Origin: Luteibacter sp. dw_328
GTDB lineage: Bacteria > Pseudomonadota > Gammaproteobacteria > Xanthomonadales > Rhodanobacteraceae
DNA length: 64,000 nucleotides
NCBI RefSeq assembly: GCF_018449605.1
Contig: NZ_JAAVUW010000004.1
Coordinates: 372,001-436,000 of the forward strand
Direction of reading: 5' to 3'
The position numbers and the translations under genes are program-made. The notes beneath the pieces are model-generated. The model made no database searches. It was not told the origin of the DNA and saw nothing but the letters and a program-made list of their open reading frames with translations. Shown here piece by piece: positions 1-9,458 of this stretch (positions are counted from its first letter, which is position 1; each line of letters starts with the position of its first letter).

Positions 1-82
1 ACCGTTCCCTCGCTGCCGAAGCCATGGCACGCCGTTTGCTTCTATGGGTACATACCCAAGCAGCGCGATCACCGGAACGGAC

Positions 83-421
83 ATGAACGAACCCACCACG
101 CTCGAAGAGATCGAAGGCGCCAACGAAGCCAGCCTGCACAAGTCCATGGGCCTGGGCGCCGAGGTCAACCTCGACGTCATCCTGGACGTGCCGGTCACGA
201 TGGCGATGGAAGTCGGCCGTACCAAGATCAGCATCCGGAATCTGCTCCAGCTCAACCAGGGCTCGGTGGTCGAGCTCGACCGTGCCGCCGGCGAACCGCT
301 GGATGTGTTCGTCAACGGCACGCTGGTCGCCCATGGCGAAGTGGTCGTCATCAACGAGAAATTCGGTATCCGGCTGACCGACGTGATCAGTCCGGCCGAG
401 CGCGTCCGCAAGCTGCGGTGA
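83..421 (+). CDS. fliN: Flagellar motor switch protein FliN
   Basis: FliN is a C-ring protein of the flagellar switch at the cytoplasmic face of the basal body; it works with FliM and FliG in rotation switching and export docking. The product is 112 aa from ATG 83. Residues from about 35 to the end form the SpoA/FliN domain, with the typical stretch LDVPVTMAMEVGRTKISIRN and the conserved hydrophobic C-terminal half. The frame is open to the window edge, but the upstream residues do not look like FliN, so ATG 83 is preferred. A TGA at 84-86 in another frame gives an ATGA overlap that could close an upstream gene (fliM expected), although the 27 codons visible there are not recognisable. First gene of a tightly packed fliNOPQR-flhBA string. 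Confidence 0.93.
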   Translation: MNEPTTLEEIEGANEASLHKSMGLGAEVNLDVILDVPVTMAMEVGRTKISIRNLLQLNQGSVVELDRAAGEPLDVFVNGTLVAHGEVVVINEKFGIRLTDVISPAERVRKLR

Positions 422-858
422 TTGCCATGCGCCGTACCGTCGCCGCCCTCGCCGGTGGCTTCCTTTCCTGCGCTCTGATGGCGGCCCCGGTGGCTGCTCC
501 GGTCGTCGCTCCGGCGGCGGTGGATTCGGGTGCGGAACTGATTCGCGTGTTGATCAGCCTGCTCGGCGTCATCGCGCTCATTTTCTTCGTGGGCTGGCTC
601 AGCCGCCGCGCCCAGGTGCGCGTGCGTCCGGGCGGTCGGAAGATCCGCGTCATCGAATCGATGCCGGTCGGCATCAAGGAAAAAGTCATGTTGCTCGAAG
701 TCGGCGGCACGCAGATCCTGGTTGGCGCCTCGCCCACCGGTGGCCTGCGTACGCTGCACGTGCTGACCACGCCGGTCGCGGACGACGCTACACCGGCGGC
801 TGCCGCGCCGACGATTCGTGGCTTCCGTGATGTGCTCAACCAGTGGAAGCGCCCGTGA
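418..858 (+). CDS. fliO: Flagellar biosynthesis protein FliO
   Basis: FliO is a small membrane protein that helps FliP assemble in the export gate. The product is 146 aa from GTG 418 (ATG 427 is the alternative). It has a hydrophobic leader (about residues 8-30), one membrane segment near 45-62 ([17 protein letters not shown]), then a basic and beta-rich cytoplasmic domain with the FliO-type pattern around [22 protein letters not shown] 418 overlaps the fliN stop by 4 bp. Position between fliN and fliP is the standard order. The C-terminal end runs into a REP-like repeat just after the stop. Confidence 0.88.
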   Translation: MIAMRRTVAALAGGFLSCALMAAPVAAPVVAPAAVDSGAELIRVLISLLGVIALIFFVGWLSRRAQVRVRPGGRKIRVIESMPVGIKEKVMLLEVGGTQILVGASPTGGLRTLHVLTTPVADDATPAAAAPTIRGFRDVLNQWKRP

Positions 859-1670
859 TCGCGGCGGCTATCGCGGGCAAAGCCCGCTCCCACAAAGAGC
901 CGTCCCCCAAAGTACGTTGCTGGTCGTTGCTTGTTTTCGTCGTCTTGCTGCTCGCACCGATGGCCGCGTTCGCCGCGGACCCGATTGCTCCGCCGGGCAT
1001 TCAGCTGCTGAACGTGCAGCCGGGCGCCAACGGTAGCCAGAACTGGTCGCTGTCGATCCAGATGCTGGCGCTGATGACGGCGCTGACGGTCCTCCCGGCG
1101 ATCCTGCTGATGATGACCTCGTTCACTCGCATCGTCATCGTGCTCGGCTTCCTGCGTCAGGCGCTCGGCACCAACAGCACGCCGCCGAACCAGGTGATCG
1201 TCGGCCTGTCGCTGTTCCTGACGCTGTTCGTGATGTCGCCGGTGATCGACAAGGCTTACAACGCCGGTATCAAGCCATACATGGACGGCCAGATGACCGT
1301 GCAGGACGCCGTGCCGCTGGCCGCCGCGCCCTTCCGCCACTTCATGCTCGACCAGACACGCGAGCCCGACCTCCAGCTGTTCACCAAGCTCGCGGGCGAG
1401 CAGCCCTATGCGGACAAGGACTCGGTGCCTTACCGCGTGGCGTTGCCCGCCTTCGTCACCAGTGAGCTGAAGACCGCCTTCCAGATGGGCTTCCTGCTGT
1501 TCATTCCCTTCCTGATCATCGACCTGGTCGTGGCCAGCGTCCTGATGTCGATGGGCATGATGATGGTCTCGCCGATGATCATCTCGTTGCCGTTCAAGAT
1601 CATGCTGTTCGTCCTGGTCGATGGCTGGACACTGCTGCTGGGCACGTTGGCGGGGAGCTTCTACCAGTGA
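843..1670 (+). CDS. fliP: Flagellar type III export gate protein FliP
   Basis: FliP forms the core of the FliP-Q-R export gate in the inner membrane. The mature part (from about residue 45) is a full FliP with the conserved [20 protein letters not shown] region, a periplasmic loop, and the C-terminal [20 protein letters not shown] segment. FliP normally has a cleavable signal peptide; here [16 protein letters not shown] fits. The start is uncertain: GTG 843 and GTG 855 add a leader of 29 or 25 residues before the hydrophobic core, and the DNA coding that leader is a REP-like repeat (869-894). TTG 925 would give a simple signal peptide. Overlaps fliO by 4 to 16 bp depending on start. Confidence 0.92.
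   Translation: MEAPVIAAAIAGKARSHKEPSPKVRCWSLLVFVVLLLAPMAAFAADPIAPPGIQLLNVQPGANGSQNWSLSIQMLALMTALTVLPAILLMMTSFTRIVIVLGFLRQALGTNSTPPNQVIVGLSLFLTLFVMSPVIDKAYNAGIKPYMDGQMTVQDAVPLAAAPFRHFMLDQTREPDLQLFTKLAGEQPYADKDSVPYRVALPAFVTSELKTAFQMGFLLFIPFLIIDLVVASVLMSMGMMMVSPMIISLPFKIMLFVLVDGWTLLLGTLAGSFYQ
869..894 (-). repeat. REP-like repeat at fliO/fliP junction
   Basis: An inverted copy of the short palindromic repeat family seen throughout the window (TGTGGGAGCGGG, loop TTT, CCCGCGATA when read on the minus strand). It lies just after the fliO stop, within the possible 5' coding part of fliP, so it is either untranslated or codes for a non-native FliP leader. Confidence 0.75.
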
Positions 1671-1936
1671 CGCCGGAATCCGTTATCGCCTTTGGCCAGC
1701 AGGCGCTGCACATCGCCATGCTGGTCGGTGCGCCGCTGCTGCTCACCGCGCTGGCGGTCGGCCTGATCATCGGCATGGTGCAGGCCGCCACGCAGATCAA
1801 CGAACAGACCCTCAGCTTCATTCCGAAGCTAATTTCCATGGCGCTTGTGATGATCATCACCGGCCCCTGGATGCTGCGCACCCTGGTGACCTTCACCCGC
1901 ACCCTTATCGAAAGCCTGCCCCAGGCGGTGCGTTAA
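1667..1936 (+). CDS. fliQ: Flagellar export gate protein FliQ
   Basis: FliQ is the small two-helix membrane subunit of the flagellar export gate. At 89 aa it has the usual family length. Two membrane segments are visible, about residues 15-40 ([20 protein letters not shown]) and 50-75, joined by the conserved [16 protein letters not shown] loop. GTG 1667 overlaps the fliP TGA by 4 bp and is the only start that gives the whole first helix. It sits between fliP and fliR, as in most flagellar clusters. Confidence 0.96.
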   Translation: MTPESVIAFGQQALHIAMLVGAPLLLTALAVGLIIGMVQAATQINEQTLSFIPKLISMALVMIITGPWMLRTLVTFTRTLIESLPQAVR

Positions 1937-2712
1937 TGCCGATCGACCTGAACCAGCTCGAAGGGTGGGTGGGCGCGGCGTGCTGGGCGATGGCCCGCAT
2001 TTCCGGCCTGCTACTCGTCGCGCCGGTGCTGGGGGCGACCACGATTCCCGTGCGCATCAAGATGGGCCTTGCGATCCTGCTGACCGTGACTCTGGCGCCG
2101 CTGGCGCCGTTGGCCATCCACCCGCTCTCCGCGCAAGGCGTCGCGACCCTGGCCCAGCAGGTGCTGATCGGCGCGGGGCTCGGCTTCATCCTCAAGATCG
2201 TGTTCGAGGCGGTGGCGTTTGGCGGCCAGTTCGTTTCGCAGGCCATGAGCCTGGGCTTCGCTGAAGTGGTCAACCCCGGTGTCGGTGGCTCCACGCCGGT
2301 GCTCAGCCAGTTCTACACGATGATCGTGACCCTGCTGTTCCTGGTGATGAACGGCCACCTTCAACTGATCAGCCTGCTTGCCGACAGTTTCCGGACGATG
2401 CCGGTCAGCGACCACGGCATCGGTGCCGAGGGCCTCTGGGGCATTCTGGAGTTCGCCAGCCACCTGTTCGCCGGCGCCGTGCGCGTCGCGTTGCCGGCGC
2501 TCACCGCCGTGCTCGTGGTCAACCTCGGCTTCGGTGCGATCAGCCGTTCGGCGCCGTCGATGAACCTCTTCGCGGTCGGGTTCCCGATCACCATCTGCCT
2601 CGGCATCATCGCCGTATGGCTTGCGCTTCGCGGCCTGCCGAGTGCCTGGGATTCACTGCAGACGGATGCCTGGGAAGCCATGCGTGGACTGGTCGGGAGG
2701 TCCTCGCCGTGA
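1936..2712 (+). CDS. fliR: Flagellar export gate protein FliR
   Basis: FliR completes the FliPQR gate through which export substrates cross the inner membrane. The product is 258 aa from ATG 1936, whose A is shared with the fliQ TAA stop. Six hydrophobic segments run through the protein, and the family stretch SLGFAEVVNPGVGGSTPVLSQF is present near residue 105. Length is typical. The TGA stop overlaps the GTG of flhB by 4 bp, implying translational coupling. Confidence 0.95.
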   Translation: MPIDLNQLEGWVGAACWAMARISGLLLVAPVLGATTIPVRIKMGLAILLTVTLAPLAPLAIHPLSAQGVATLAQQVLIGAGLGFILKIVFEAVAFGGQFVSQAMSLGFAEVVNPGVGGSTPVLSQFYTMIVTLLFLVMNGHLQLISLLADSFRTMPVSDHGIGAEGLWGILEFASHLFAGAVRVALPALTAVLVVNLGFGAISRSAPSMNLFAVGFPITICLGIIAVWLALRGLPSAWDSLQTDAWEAMRGLVGRSSP

Positions 2713-3851
2713 GTGAGTCCGACCAGGAAGATAAAACCGAATCACCTAGTGACAAACGACTTCGCGAAGCGCGCGAGAAGGGCGACCTGCCGCGCTCGCG
2801 CGACCTTTCCACCGCCGTGGTGGTCCTGGCGGGCGTGACCTCGATGATCGCCTCGCGCGACCAGATGGCCGTGCACGCGGCCAACATCATGCACGTCGGC
2901 CTGCGTTACGGCCGCGACGACCTGTTCGCCGCCAACGGCATCACCCGCGCGCTGATGACCGCGGCCGGCGAGGGCCTGAAGCTGCTCGGCCCCGTGTTCA
3001 CCGTCACCGCGGTCGCTGCCATCGCCGCACCTACGCTCATGGGCGGCCTGAACTTCTCCTTCGAAGCCCTGGTACCGAAGTTCGACCGCCTGGACCCGAT
3101 CAAGGGGTTCAGCCGCCTCGTGTCGATGAACGGCCTGGTCGAACTGGGCAAGTCGCTGCTGAAGCTGATCCTGATCGGCGGCGCGCTGGTCTGGTTCCTC
3201 AACCGCACCACGCAAGAGATGTACTCGGTGGGTAGCGGTCCGGTGAAGGAGGGCATTGCCCATACCTTTGGCGTGCTCGGTCATGCGTCGCTGATCTTCG
3301 CCTGCGCGCTGGGGCTGATCGCCCTGGTCGATGCACCCTGGCAGGCCTTCAGCTTCACCAAGAAGATGCGCATGACCAAGCAGGAGGTGAAGGACGAGCA
3401 CAAGGAAAGCGACGGTAGTCCGGAACTGAAGTCGAAAATCCGTCAGATGCAGCTGCAGATGTCGCGTCGACGCATGATGGAAGACGTTCCTACGGCGGAT
3501 GTGATCGTGGTCAACCCGACCCACTTCGCCGTCGCCCTCAAGTACGACGAAGTGAAAATGGGCGCGCCGCGAGTCGTAGCAAAGGGTGTGGACGTCCTGG
3601 CCCAGCAAATCCGCGATGTGGCGGGCGCGGCGAAGATTCCTGTCGTCGAAGCGGCGCCGTTGGCACGCGCCTTGTATGCAACGACGGAAGTCGGTCGCGA
3701 GATCCCCTCGGCACTGTACGTCGCCGTGGCCCAGATCCTGGCCTATGTGTTCCGCCTGAAGCAGGCTATCGCCGTCGGCGATCTCCCGCCCGATCTGCCC
3801 GAGCAGGACATCGATCCTGAACTGCTCGGCCCCTACCGTATGGATAAGTGA
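2709..3851 (+). CDS. flhB: Flagellar export switch protein FlhB
   Basis: FlhB controls the change of substrate specificity of the flagellar export apparatus through autocleavage in its cytoplasmic domain. It is 380 aa from GTG 2709. The N-terminal signature EDKTESPSDKRLREAREKG is intact, four membrane segments follow, and the self-cleavage site NPTH is present (VVNPTHFAVALKYD, around residue 270). The open frame extends further upstream, but that part is fliR read in another frame; GTG 2709 overlaps the fliR stop by 4 bp and gives the family N-terminus. Confidence 0.96.
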   Translation: MSESDQEDKTESPSDKRLREAREKGDLPRSRDLSTAVVVLAGVTSMIASRDQMAVHAANIMHVGLRYGRDDLFAANGITRALMTAAGEGLKLLGPVFTVTAVAAIAAPTLMGGLNFSFEALVPKFDRLDPIKGFSRLVSMNGLVELGKSLLKLILIGGALVWFLNRTTQEMYSVGSGPVKEGIAHTFGVLGHASLIFACALGLIALVDAPWQAFSFTKKMRMTKQEVKDEHKESDGSPELKSKIRQMQLQMSRRRMMEDVPTADVIVVNPTHFAVALKYDEVKMGAPRVVAKGVDVLAQQIRDVAGAAKIPVVEAAPLARALYATTEVGREIPSALYVAVAQILAYVFRLKQAIAVGDLPPDLPEQDIDPELLGPYRMDK

Positions 3852-5965
3852 CGATGGCAGCTACGACCACGCTCATGGGCACGTTCCGGCAGATCGGCCG
3901 GCGGGGCATCGCCGCGCCCGTGGTCATGCTGGTCATGCTCGGCATGCTCATGCTGCCGCTGCCGCCCTTCATGCTGGACCTGCTGTTCACCTTCAACATT
4001 GCGTTGTCGCTGGTGATCCTGCTGGCCACCATGTACGTGATGCGGCCGCTGGAGCTGGCCTCGTTCCCGACCGTGGTGCTGTTCGCCACCTTGCTGCGCC
4101 TGGCGTTGAACATCGCCTCCACGCGCGTGGTGCTGCTGCACGGCCATAACGGCCCGGGCGCTGCCGGCAAGGTGATCGAGGCCTTCGGCGAGTTCGTCAT
4201 CGGCGGCAACTTCGCTGTCGGTTTCGTGGTGTTCGCCATCCTCACCATCATCAACTTCGTGGTCGTGACCAAGGGCGCCACGCGCGTTTCCGAGGTCACG
4301 GCACGCTTCACCCTCGACGCCATGCCCGGCAAGCAGATGGCGATCGACGCCGACCTCAATGCCGGCCTGCTCACCCAGGAACAGGCGCGCGAGCGCCGCC
4401 AGGAAGTGCGCGAGGAAGCGGACTTCTACGGCTCGATGGATGGTGCGTCCAAGTTCGTCCGCGGCGACGCCACGGCCGGCATGCTCATTCTCGCCATCAA
4501 CATCATCGGCGGCTTCTTCATCGGCATGCTGCAGCACGGCCTGTCCGCTTCGGAGGCCGCGCGCACCTACACACTGCTGACCATCGGCGACGGCCTGGTC
4601 GCGCAGGTGCCGGGCCTGATGCTCTCAATCGCCACGGCGGTCATCGTCACCCGCGTGTCCAAGTCCCAGGAAATGGGCAAGCACGTCATGGGGCAGCTGT
4701 TCGGCCAGCCGAAGGCGCTGGGCGTCGCCGCTGCCGTACTTGGCGCGATGGGCCTCGTGCCGGGCATGCCGAACCTGCCGTTCCTGTTGCTCGCGGCCGC
4801 CGCCGGCTTCGGCGCGTGGAAGCTCCAGCAGAACAAGGACCGTCTCGCCGACGGCGGCACGCTGGGCGCCGCCCCTGCACCGGGTACCGAACTCGCGCTG
4901 GAGTCGACACCCCCGGGCGAGCGCCTCGAGCTCTCGTGGGAAGACGTCGCCCAGGTGGACACCATCGGCCTGGAAGTCGGTTATCGCCTGATCCCGCTGG
5001 TCGACAAGGCGCAGGGTGGCGAACTGATGGCGCGGATCAAGTCGGTGCGCCGCAAGCTCTCACAGGAGCTGGGCTTCCTGGTGCCGTCCGTGCACATTCG
5101 CGACAACCTCGACCTCTCGCCGCACGGTTATCGCATCTCGCTGATGGGCGTGCCGATGGGCGAGGCCGAAATCCACACCGAGCGCATGCTGGCGATCGAT
5201 CCGGGCCGCGTGCACGGCACGATCAACGGTATCGCCACGCGGGACCCGGCCTTCGGGCTCGATGCCGTATGGATCGAGCCGGGCCTGCGCGAACATGCTC
5301 AGACGCTGGGCTATACGGTGGTCGATCCGGCCACCGTGATCGCCACGCATCTCTCGCACATTTTGCAGAACCACGCCCACGAACTCATCGGCCATCAGGA
5401 CGTGCAGCAGCTGCTCGACCGCCTTGCGCAGCAGACGCCGAAGCTGGTCGAAGACCTCGTGCCCAAGCGCCTGTCGCTTGGCGCCGTGGTCAAGGTGCTA
5501 CAGAACCTGCTCGCCGAGCGCGTGCCCATCCGCAACTTCCGCGGCATCGTCGAGTCGCTCGCCGAGCATGCCGGTCAGAGTCAGGATCCCGGCGTCCTTG
5601 CCGCCAGCGTCCGCGTCACGCTTGGCCGACAGATCGTGCAGGAGATCGCGGGCCTCGGAACTGAGGTCCCCGTCATTACTTTGGCGCCGGAACTGGAGCA
5701 GATTCTTCTACAGTCCCTACAGGGCGGCGGTCCCGCGGGCGCGGCCATCGAGCCGGGTCTCGCCGACCGCTTGCAGCAGAACGTGGCCGAGGCGGCGCGA
5801 CGTCAGGAAGCGGCCGGTGAACCGGCCGTCCTGCTGGTCTCGCCAGCACTTCGTCCGTGGCTTTCACGCTTCACTCGGCATGTGGCCCAAAACCTGCATG
5901 TACTTGCCTATAACGAGGTTCCGGACAACCGCCGCGTCAAGCTGGTGACGGCCCTCGGACGATAG
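3848..5965 (+). CDS. flhA: Flagellar export pore protein FlhA
   Basis: FlhA is the large export-gate subunit; its membrane half couples export to proton flow and its cytoplasmic half docks chaperone-substrate complexes. It is 705 aa from GTG 3848 (4 bp overlap with flhB) or 703 aa from ATG 3854. The first ~310 residues hold about eight membrane helices with the FHIPEP-type loop (ARFTLDAMPGKQMAIDADLN around residue 150). The rest is the cytoplasmic ring domain. Length and domain layout are normal. Confidence 0.97.
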   Translation: MTMAATTTLMGTFRQIGRRGIAAPVVMLVMLGMLMLPLPPFMLDLLFTFNIALSLVILLATMYVMRPLELASFPTVVLFATLLRLALNIASTRVVLLHGHNGPGAAGKVIEAFGEFVIGGNFAVGFVVFAILTIINFVVVTKGATRVSEVTARFTLDAMPGKQMAIDADLNAGLLTQEQARERRQEVREEADFYGSMDGASKFVRGDATAGMLILAINIIGGFFIGMLQHGLSASEAARTYTLLTIGDGLVAQVPGLMLSIATAVIVTRVSKSQEMGKHVMGQLFGQPKALGVAAAVLGAMGLVPGMPNLPFLLLAAAAGFGAWKLQQNKDRLADGGTLGAAPAPGTELALESTPPGERLELSWEDVAQVDTIGLEVGYRLIPLVDKAQGGELMARIKSVRRKLSQELGFLVPSVHIRDNLDLSPHGYRISLMGVPMGEAEIHTERMLAIDPGRVHGTINGIATRDPAFGLDAVWIEPGLREHAQTLGYTVVDPATVIATHLSHILQNHAHELIGHQDVQQLLDRLAQQTPKLVEDLVPKRLSLGAVVKVLQNLLAERVPIRNFRGIVESLAEHAGQSQDPGVLAASVRVTLGRQIVQEIAGLGTEVPVITLAPELEQILLQSLQGGGPAGAAIEPGLADRLQQNVAEAARRQEAAGEPAVLLVSPALRPWLSRFTRHVAQNLHVLAYNEVPDNRRVKLVTALGR

Positions 5966-5983
5966 GACGAGAGGATCTAACGC

Positions 5984-7333
5984 ATGAAAATCAAACGATT
6001 CGTTGCTGCCGATATGCGCCAGGCCATGCGCCAGGTTCGGGATGAGCAGGGCCCGGACGCCGTGATCCTGTCCACGCGTCGGATGGACGACGGTATCGAG
6101 ATCATCGCTGCGCTCGACTACGACGAAGCGCTGGTCCGCGAAGCGGGCTTCGCCTTCGAGCCGCCGACCGCGGAAGAGACCGCAGCCAAGCATGCCGCTG
6201 CGCTGGCGCCGATCCGCGCCACACGCGACAGCGACCGCGCCGCACGCATCGACCAGGCCCGCGCCGCCACGGCTGCTGCCGTCGAGCGCGCGACCAAGGT
6301 CGGCACGAACCCCAACGCGCCGCAGCGCCAGTCCAGCGCGGCCCTCGCCTCCAGCGTGGCCGACGTGGTTCGCGCCGCGACGGTAAGCCCGAACAGCGAC
6401 TCCGCCGTGAATGGCGTGCGCGCCGAGATCAACAACCTGCGCGAGATGCTGGAAGTGCAGCTCTCCACGCTGGCCTGGAACCAGATGGACCGCGAGCAGC
6501 CGCTGCGCGCCCGCGTCCTTCGTGAGATGACCCGCCTGGGTATCGACGGCGACGTGGCACGCGCGCTGTGCGCCGAGTTGCCCGCCGACATGACCTCCGA
6601 GCAGGCTCGCTACCTGCCGCTGGGCATCCTCTCGCGCAACATCCGCACCAGCGGGCGTAATTTCGACACGGTCGGCGGCGGCATCACCGCGCTGGTCGGC
6701 ACCACCGGCGTTGGCAAGACGACCACCATTGCCAAGCTTGCTGCCCGCGCCGTGCTTCGTCATGGCGCCTCCAATGTCGCCCTGATCAGCGCCGACCAGT
6801 ACCGTATCGGTGCCGGTGCGCAGCTGGAGCACTACGGCCGCCTGCTCGGCGTGCGCGTGTATAACGCACACGACGCCGACAGCCTGCGCAACGTGCTCCT
6901 CCAGCTACGCAGCAAGCACACGGTCCTGGTCGACACCGCCGGCATGGCCGGTAACGATCCCAAGCTGCAGCAGCAGTTCGATACGCTGCGCGCTACCTCG
7001 AACCTCCGCGTCTGCCTGGTGCTCGCCGCCAATGCACAGGCCCAGGCGATCGACAACGCGATCCGCTCCTACGCGCCGCTGTCGCCGCAGACGGCCATCC
7101 TTACCAAGCTCGACGAGGCACCGCTGATCGGTGGCGCCCTGTCAGCACTCATTCGCCACGCTATGCCGCTGGACTACACCACCGACGGGCAGCGCGTGCC
7201 CGAAGACATCGCCTCCGCCGATGCGCGCAAGCTGGTCTGCCTGGCAGCCCAGTTGCTCAAGCAGCGCAACGAGGAGCCCGACGACGCCATACTTGCCGAT
7301 CGATTCGGCATCGCGGCGCCCGCGCACGCCTGA
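5984..7333 (+). CDS. flhF: Flagellar placement GTPase FlhF
   Basis: FlhF is an SRP-type GTPase that recruits early flagellar parts to the cell pole. It is 449 aa. The N-terminal B domain begins MKIKRFVAADMRQAMRQVRD, an alanine-rich linker spans about 60-130, and the NG domain follows with the G1 loop GTTGVGKT at residues 239-246, the QYRIGA stretch, and a DTAGM G3 motif. It lies between flhA and flhG as in polar flagellates such as Pseudomonas and Vibrio, which supports a polar flagellum here. Confidence 0.95.
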   Translation: MKIKRFVAADMRQAMRQVRDEQGPDAVILSTRRMDDGIEIIAALDYDEALVREAGFAFEPPTAEETAAKHAAALAPIRATRDSDRAARIDQARAATAAAVERATKVGTNPNAPQRQSSAALASSVADVVRAATVSPNSDSAVNGVRAEINNLREMLEVQLSTLAWNQMDREQPLRARVLREMTRLGIDGDVARALCAELPADMTSEQARYLPLGILSRNIRTSGRNFDTVGGGITALVGTTGVGKTTTIAKLAARAVLRHGASNVALISADQYRIGAGAQLEHYGRLLGVRVYNAHDADSLRNVLLQLRSKHTVLVDTAGMAGNDPKLQQQFDTLRATSNLRVCLVLAANAQAQAIDNAIRSYAPLSPQTAILTKLDEAPLIGGALSALIRHAMPLDYTTDGQRVPEDIASADARKLVCLAAQLLKQRNEEPDDAILADRFGIAAPAHA

Positions 7334-7350
7334 TCGGGGACCCGCAAAAC

Positions 7351-8271
7351 GTGACTACCGCAACCGCACACTCTTTCACGGCAGTGAATTCCTTCATGAC
7401 CACACACGTCGATAGCACCCAGGCCGCCGGCCTCAACTGGCTTGACGACCGTCGCCCCACGCGCAGCATCGCTATTGCTGGCGGCAAGGGCGGTGTCGGC
7501 AAGACCACCGTGGCGGTCAATCTCGGCATGGCACTGGCGATGGGCGGACGCGATGTCGTCCTGCTCGACGCCGACCTCGCCATGGCCAACATCGACGTGC
7601 TGCTGGGTCTTCAGCCGACGCGCCACCTCGGGCACATGCTCGAGGGCGAGTGCCGCATCGAGGACCTGATCCTCCAGGCGCCGCATGGCCTGAAGGTGAT
7701 TCCGGCCACGTCCGGGGCGCGCCGCATGGCCCAGCTGCCGAACATCGAGCACGCCGCCGTGATCCGCGCGTTCGACGAATACCCGACCGCCCCCGAGTAC
7801 CTGATCGTCGATACCGCCGCCGGCATCTCGGACAGCGTGTCCATGTTTGCCGCCGCTTCCGACGAGGTGGTGGTGGTGGTGTGCGACGAGCCGGCTTCAC
7901 TCACCGACGCCTATGCCCTGATCAAGGTCATGAGCCGCGAGTTCGGCGTGAACCGCTTCCGCATCGTCGCCAACATGGTCCGCCACGCCCAGGAAGGCCG
8001 CCAGTTGTTCGAGAAACTGTCCCGGGTGGCCAACCGGTTCCTGGATGTTTCCTTGGATTTCATGGGGATGGTCCCGCACGACGAGTACCTGCGTCAGGCT
8101 ATCCGCCGCCAGTCGGCCGTGGTCGACGTCTGGCCGAGCAGCCGATCTGCCGTCGGATTCAAGAATTTGGCCAGGTCGGTCGATACATGGGGTGAACCCG
8201 AACCCCGTGCTCAGGGTCGCATCGGCTTTTTTGCCGAGCGGTCTCATCTGGGAGGAGGGCTGCCACTGTGA
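7351..8271 (+). CDS. flhG: Flagellar number regulator FlhG (FleN)
   Basis: FlhG/FleN is a MinD/ParA-type ATPase that limits the number of polar flagella, often by acting on FlhF and on the master regulator FleQ. It is 306 aa from GTG 7351, or 291 aa from ATG 7396. The deviant Walker A GGKGGVGKTT lies near residues 44-53, followed by the LLDADLAMANIDVLLG switch region. Its stop overlaps the GTG of fliA by 4 bp, coupling placement control to sigma-28 synthesis. Confidence 0.93.
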   Translation: MTTATAHSFTAVNSFMTTHVDSTQAAGLNWLDDRRPTRSIAIAGGKGGVGKTTVAVNLGMALAMGGRDVVLLDADLAMANIDVLLGLQPTRHLGHMLEGECRIEDLILQAPHGLKVIPATSGARRMAQLPNIEHAAVIRAFDEYPTAPEYLIVDTAAGISDSVSMFAAASDEVVVVVCDEPASLTDAYALIKVMSREFGVNRFRIVANMVRHAQEGRQLFEKLSRVANRFLDVSLDFMGMVPHDEYLRQAIRRQSAVVDVWPSSRSAVGFKNLARSVDTWGEPEPRAQGRIGFFAERSHLGGGLPL

Positions 8272-8999
8272 GCGTTGCGACCGAATACCTTGAAGTCACG
8301 CGAATCCCGGCGGATCAACTGGTACGAACCCACGCGCCGCTGGTGCGCCGGATCGCCTATCACCTGATGGGCCGGCTGCCGCCAAGCGTGGATGCGAACG
8401 ACCTCATGCAGGCCGGAATGATCGGACTGCTCGAGGCAGCAAGAAATTACTCGCCGACTCGCGCGGCCAGTTTCGAGACCTATGCGGGTATCCGCATACG
8501 TGGCGCGATGCTGGACGAACTGCGCAAGACGGACTGGACCCCGCGCTCCGTGCATCGAAAGTTGCGCGAAGTGGCTGAAGTAACGAGGCAGATCGAGAAC
8601 GAAACGGGTGGGGATGCCGAAGACGCCGAGGTCATGAAGCGGCTTGGTATCGACGCCATGGAGTACAACCAGATTCTGGCCGACGCGGCGAGCGCGCGGT
8701 TGCTCAGCCTTACGGCGCCGGAAGGCGACGAAGGCGCGGCGATCGATGTCGCGGACCCCGACGCGGCGGGTCCGGAAGGGATCTTCGAGCAGGACGGCTT
8801 GCGCGATGCGCTGGCGCAGTCCATCGATGGCCTGCCCGAGCGCGAGAAGCTGGTGATGTCGCTGTACTACGATGAAGAGCTCAACCTGAAGGAAATCGGT
8901 GCGGTGCTGGGTGTGAGCGAATCGCGGGTGTGCCAGATCCATGGCCAGGCCCTGATCCGCCTCCGCGCACGCATGACGGGTTGGAAAGAAAAGCATTGA
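8268..8999 (+). CDS. fliA: Flagellar sigma factor FliA (sigma-28)
   Basis: FliA directs RNA polymerase to late flagellar and chemotaxis promoters. It is 243 aa. Region 2 is seen in DLMQAGMIGLLEAARNY and ASFETYAGIRIRGAMLDELR, and region 4 in LPEREKLVMSLYYDEELNLK with the helix-turn-helix ending ESRVCQIHGQALIRLR. The GTG start at 8268 has a strong GGAGGAGGG ribosome binding site at about 8250-8258 inside flhG. Family length. Confidence 0.96.
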   Translation: MSVATEYLEVTRIPADQLVRTHAPLVRRIAYHLMGRLPPSVDANDLMQAGMIGLLEAARNYSPTRAASFETYAGIRIRGAMLDELRKTDWTPRSVHRKLREVAEVTRQIENETGGDAEDAEVMKRLGIDAMEYNQILADAASARLLSLTAPEGDEGAAIDVADPDAAGPEGIFEQDGLRDALAQSIDGLPEREKLVMSLYYDEELNLKEIGAVLGVSESRVCQIHGQALIRLRARMTGWKEKH

Positions 9000-9052
9000 C
9001 GGCATTACGGTGCCGTCGCCGGTAAGAACGCGCAGTCAGGCGGAGACGAGTT

Positions 9053-9454
9053 TTGGACAAGAACATGAAGATCCTCGTGGTGGACGATTTTTCCACCATG
9101 CGACGCATCGTCAGGAACCTCCTGGTCGAGCTGGGATTTACGAACACCCTCATCCAGGAGGCTGAAGACGGCAACGCGGCGCTCATGATGCTGCGCGCCC
9201 AGCCCTTCGACCTGGTGGTGACCGACTGGAACATGCCTAACATGACGGGCATCGAGCTGCTTCGCGCTATCCGCGCGGATGCCGCGCTGAAGTCGATGCC
9301 GGTGCTGATGGTGACGGCCGAGAACAATCGCGACCAGATCATCGCCGCGGCGCAGAGTGGCGTGAACGGCTACGTGGTCAAGCCGTTCACGGCGGTCACG
9401 CTGAAGGAAAAGCTCGACAAGATCTTCGAACGACTCGCCGCGGCTGCGGGCTAA
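9053..9454 (+). CDS. cheY: Chemotaxis response regulator CheY
   Basis: CheY is the single-domain receiver that, when phosphorylated by CheA, binds FliM and changes flagellar rotation. The sequence carries the acidic pair and [20 protein letters not shown] start, the phospho-acceptor Asp in [12 protein letters not shown], a Thr in VTAE and the Lys in VVKPF. The start decision: TTG 9053 has GGAG at 9042-9045 with 7 nt spacing, whereas ATG 9065 would be 19 nt away, so TTG (133 aa) is preferred. Followed immediately by cheZ. Confidence 0.95.
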   Translation: MDKNMKILVVDDFSTMRRIVRNLLVELGFTNTLIQEAEDGNAALMMLRAQPFDLVVTDWNMPNMTGIELLRAIRADAALKSMPVLMVTAENNRDQIIAAAQSGVNGYVVKPFTAVTLKEKLDKIFERLAAAAG

Positions 9455-9458
9455 GGGA

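Noticed and set aside
1-86. Possible fliM C-terminus ending at TGA 84-86
   Set aside because: The ATGA overlap fits, but the 27 visible codons do not resemble FliM, so no feature is called.
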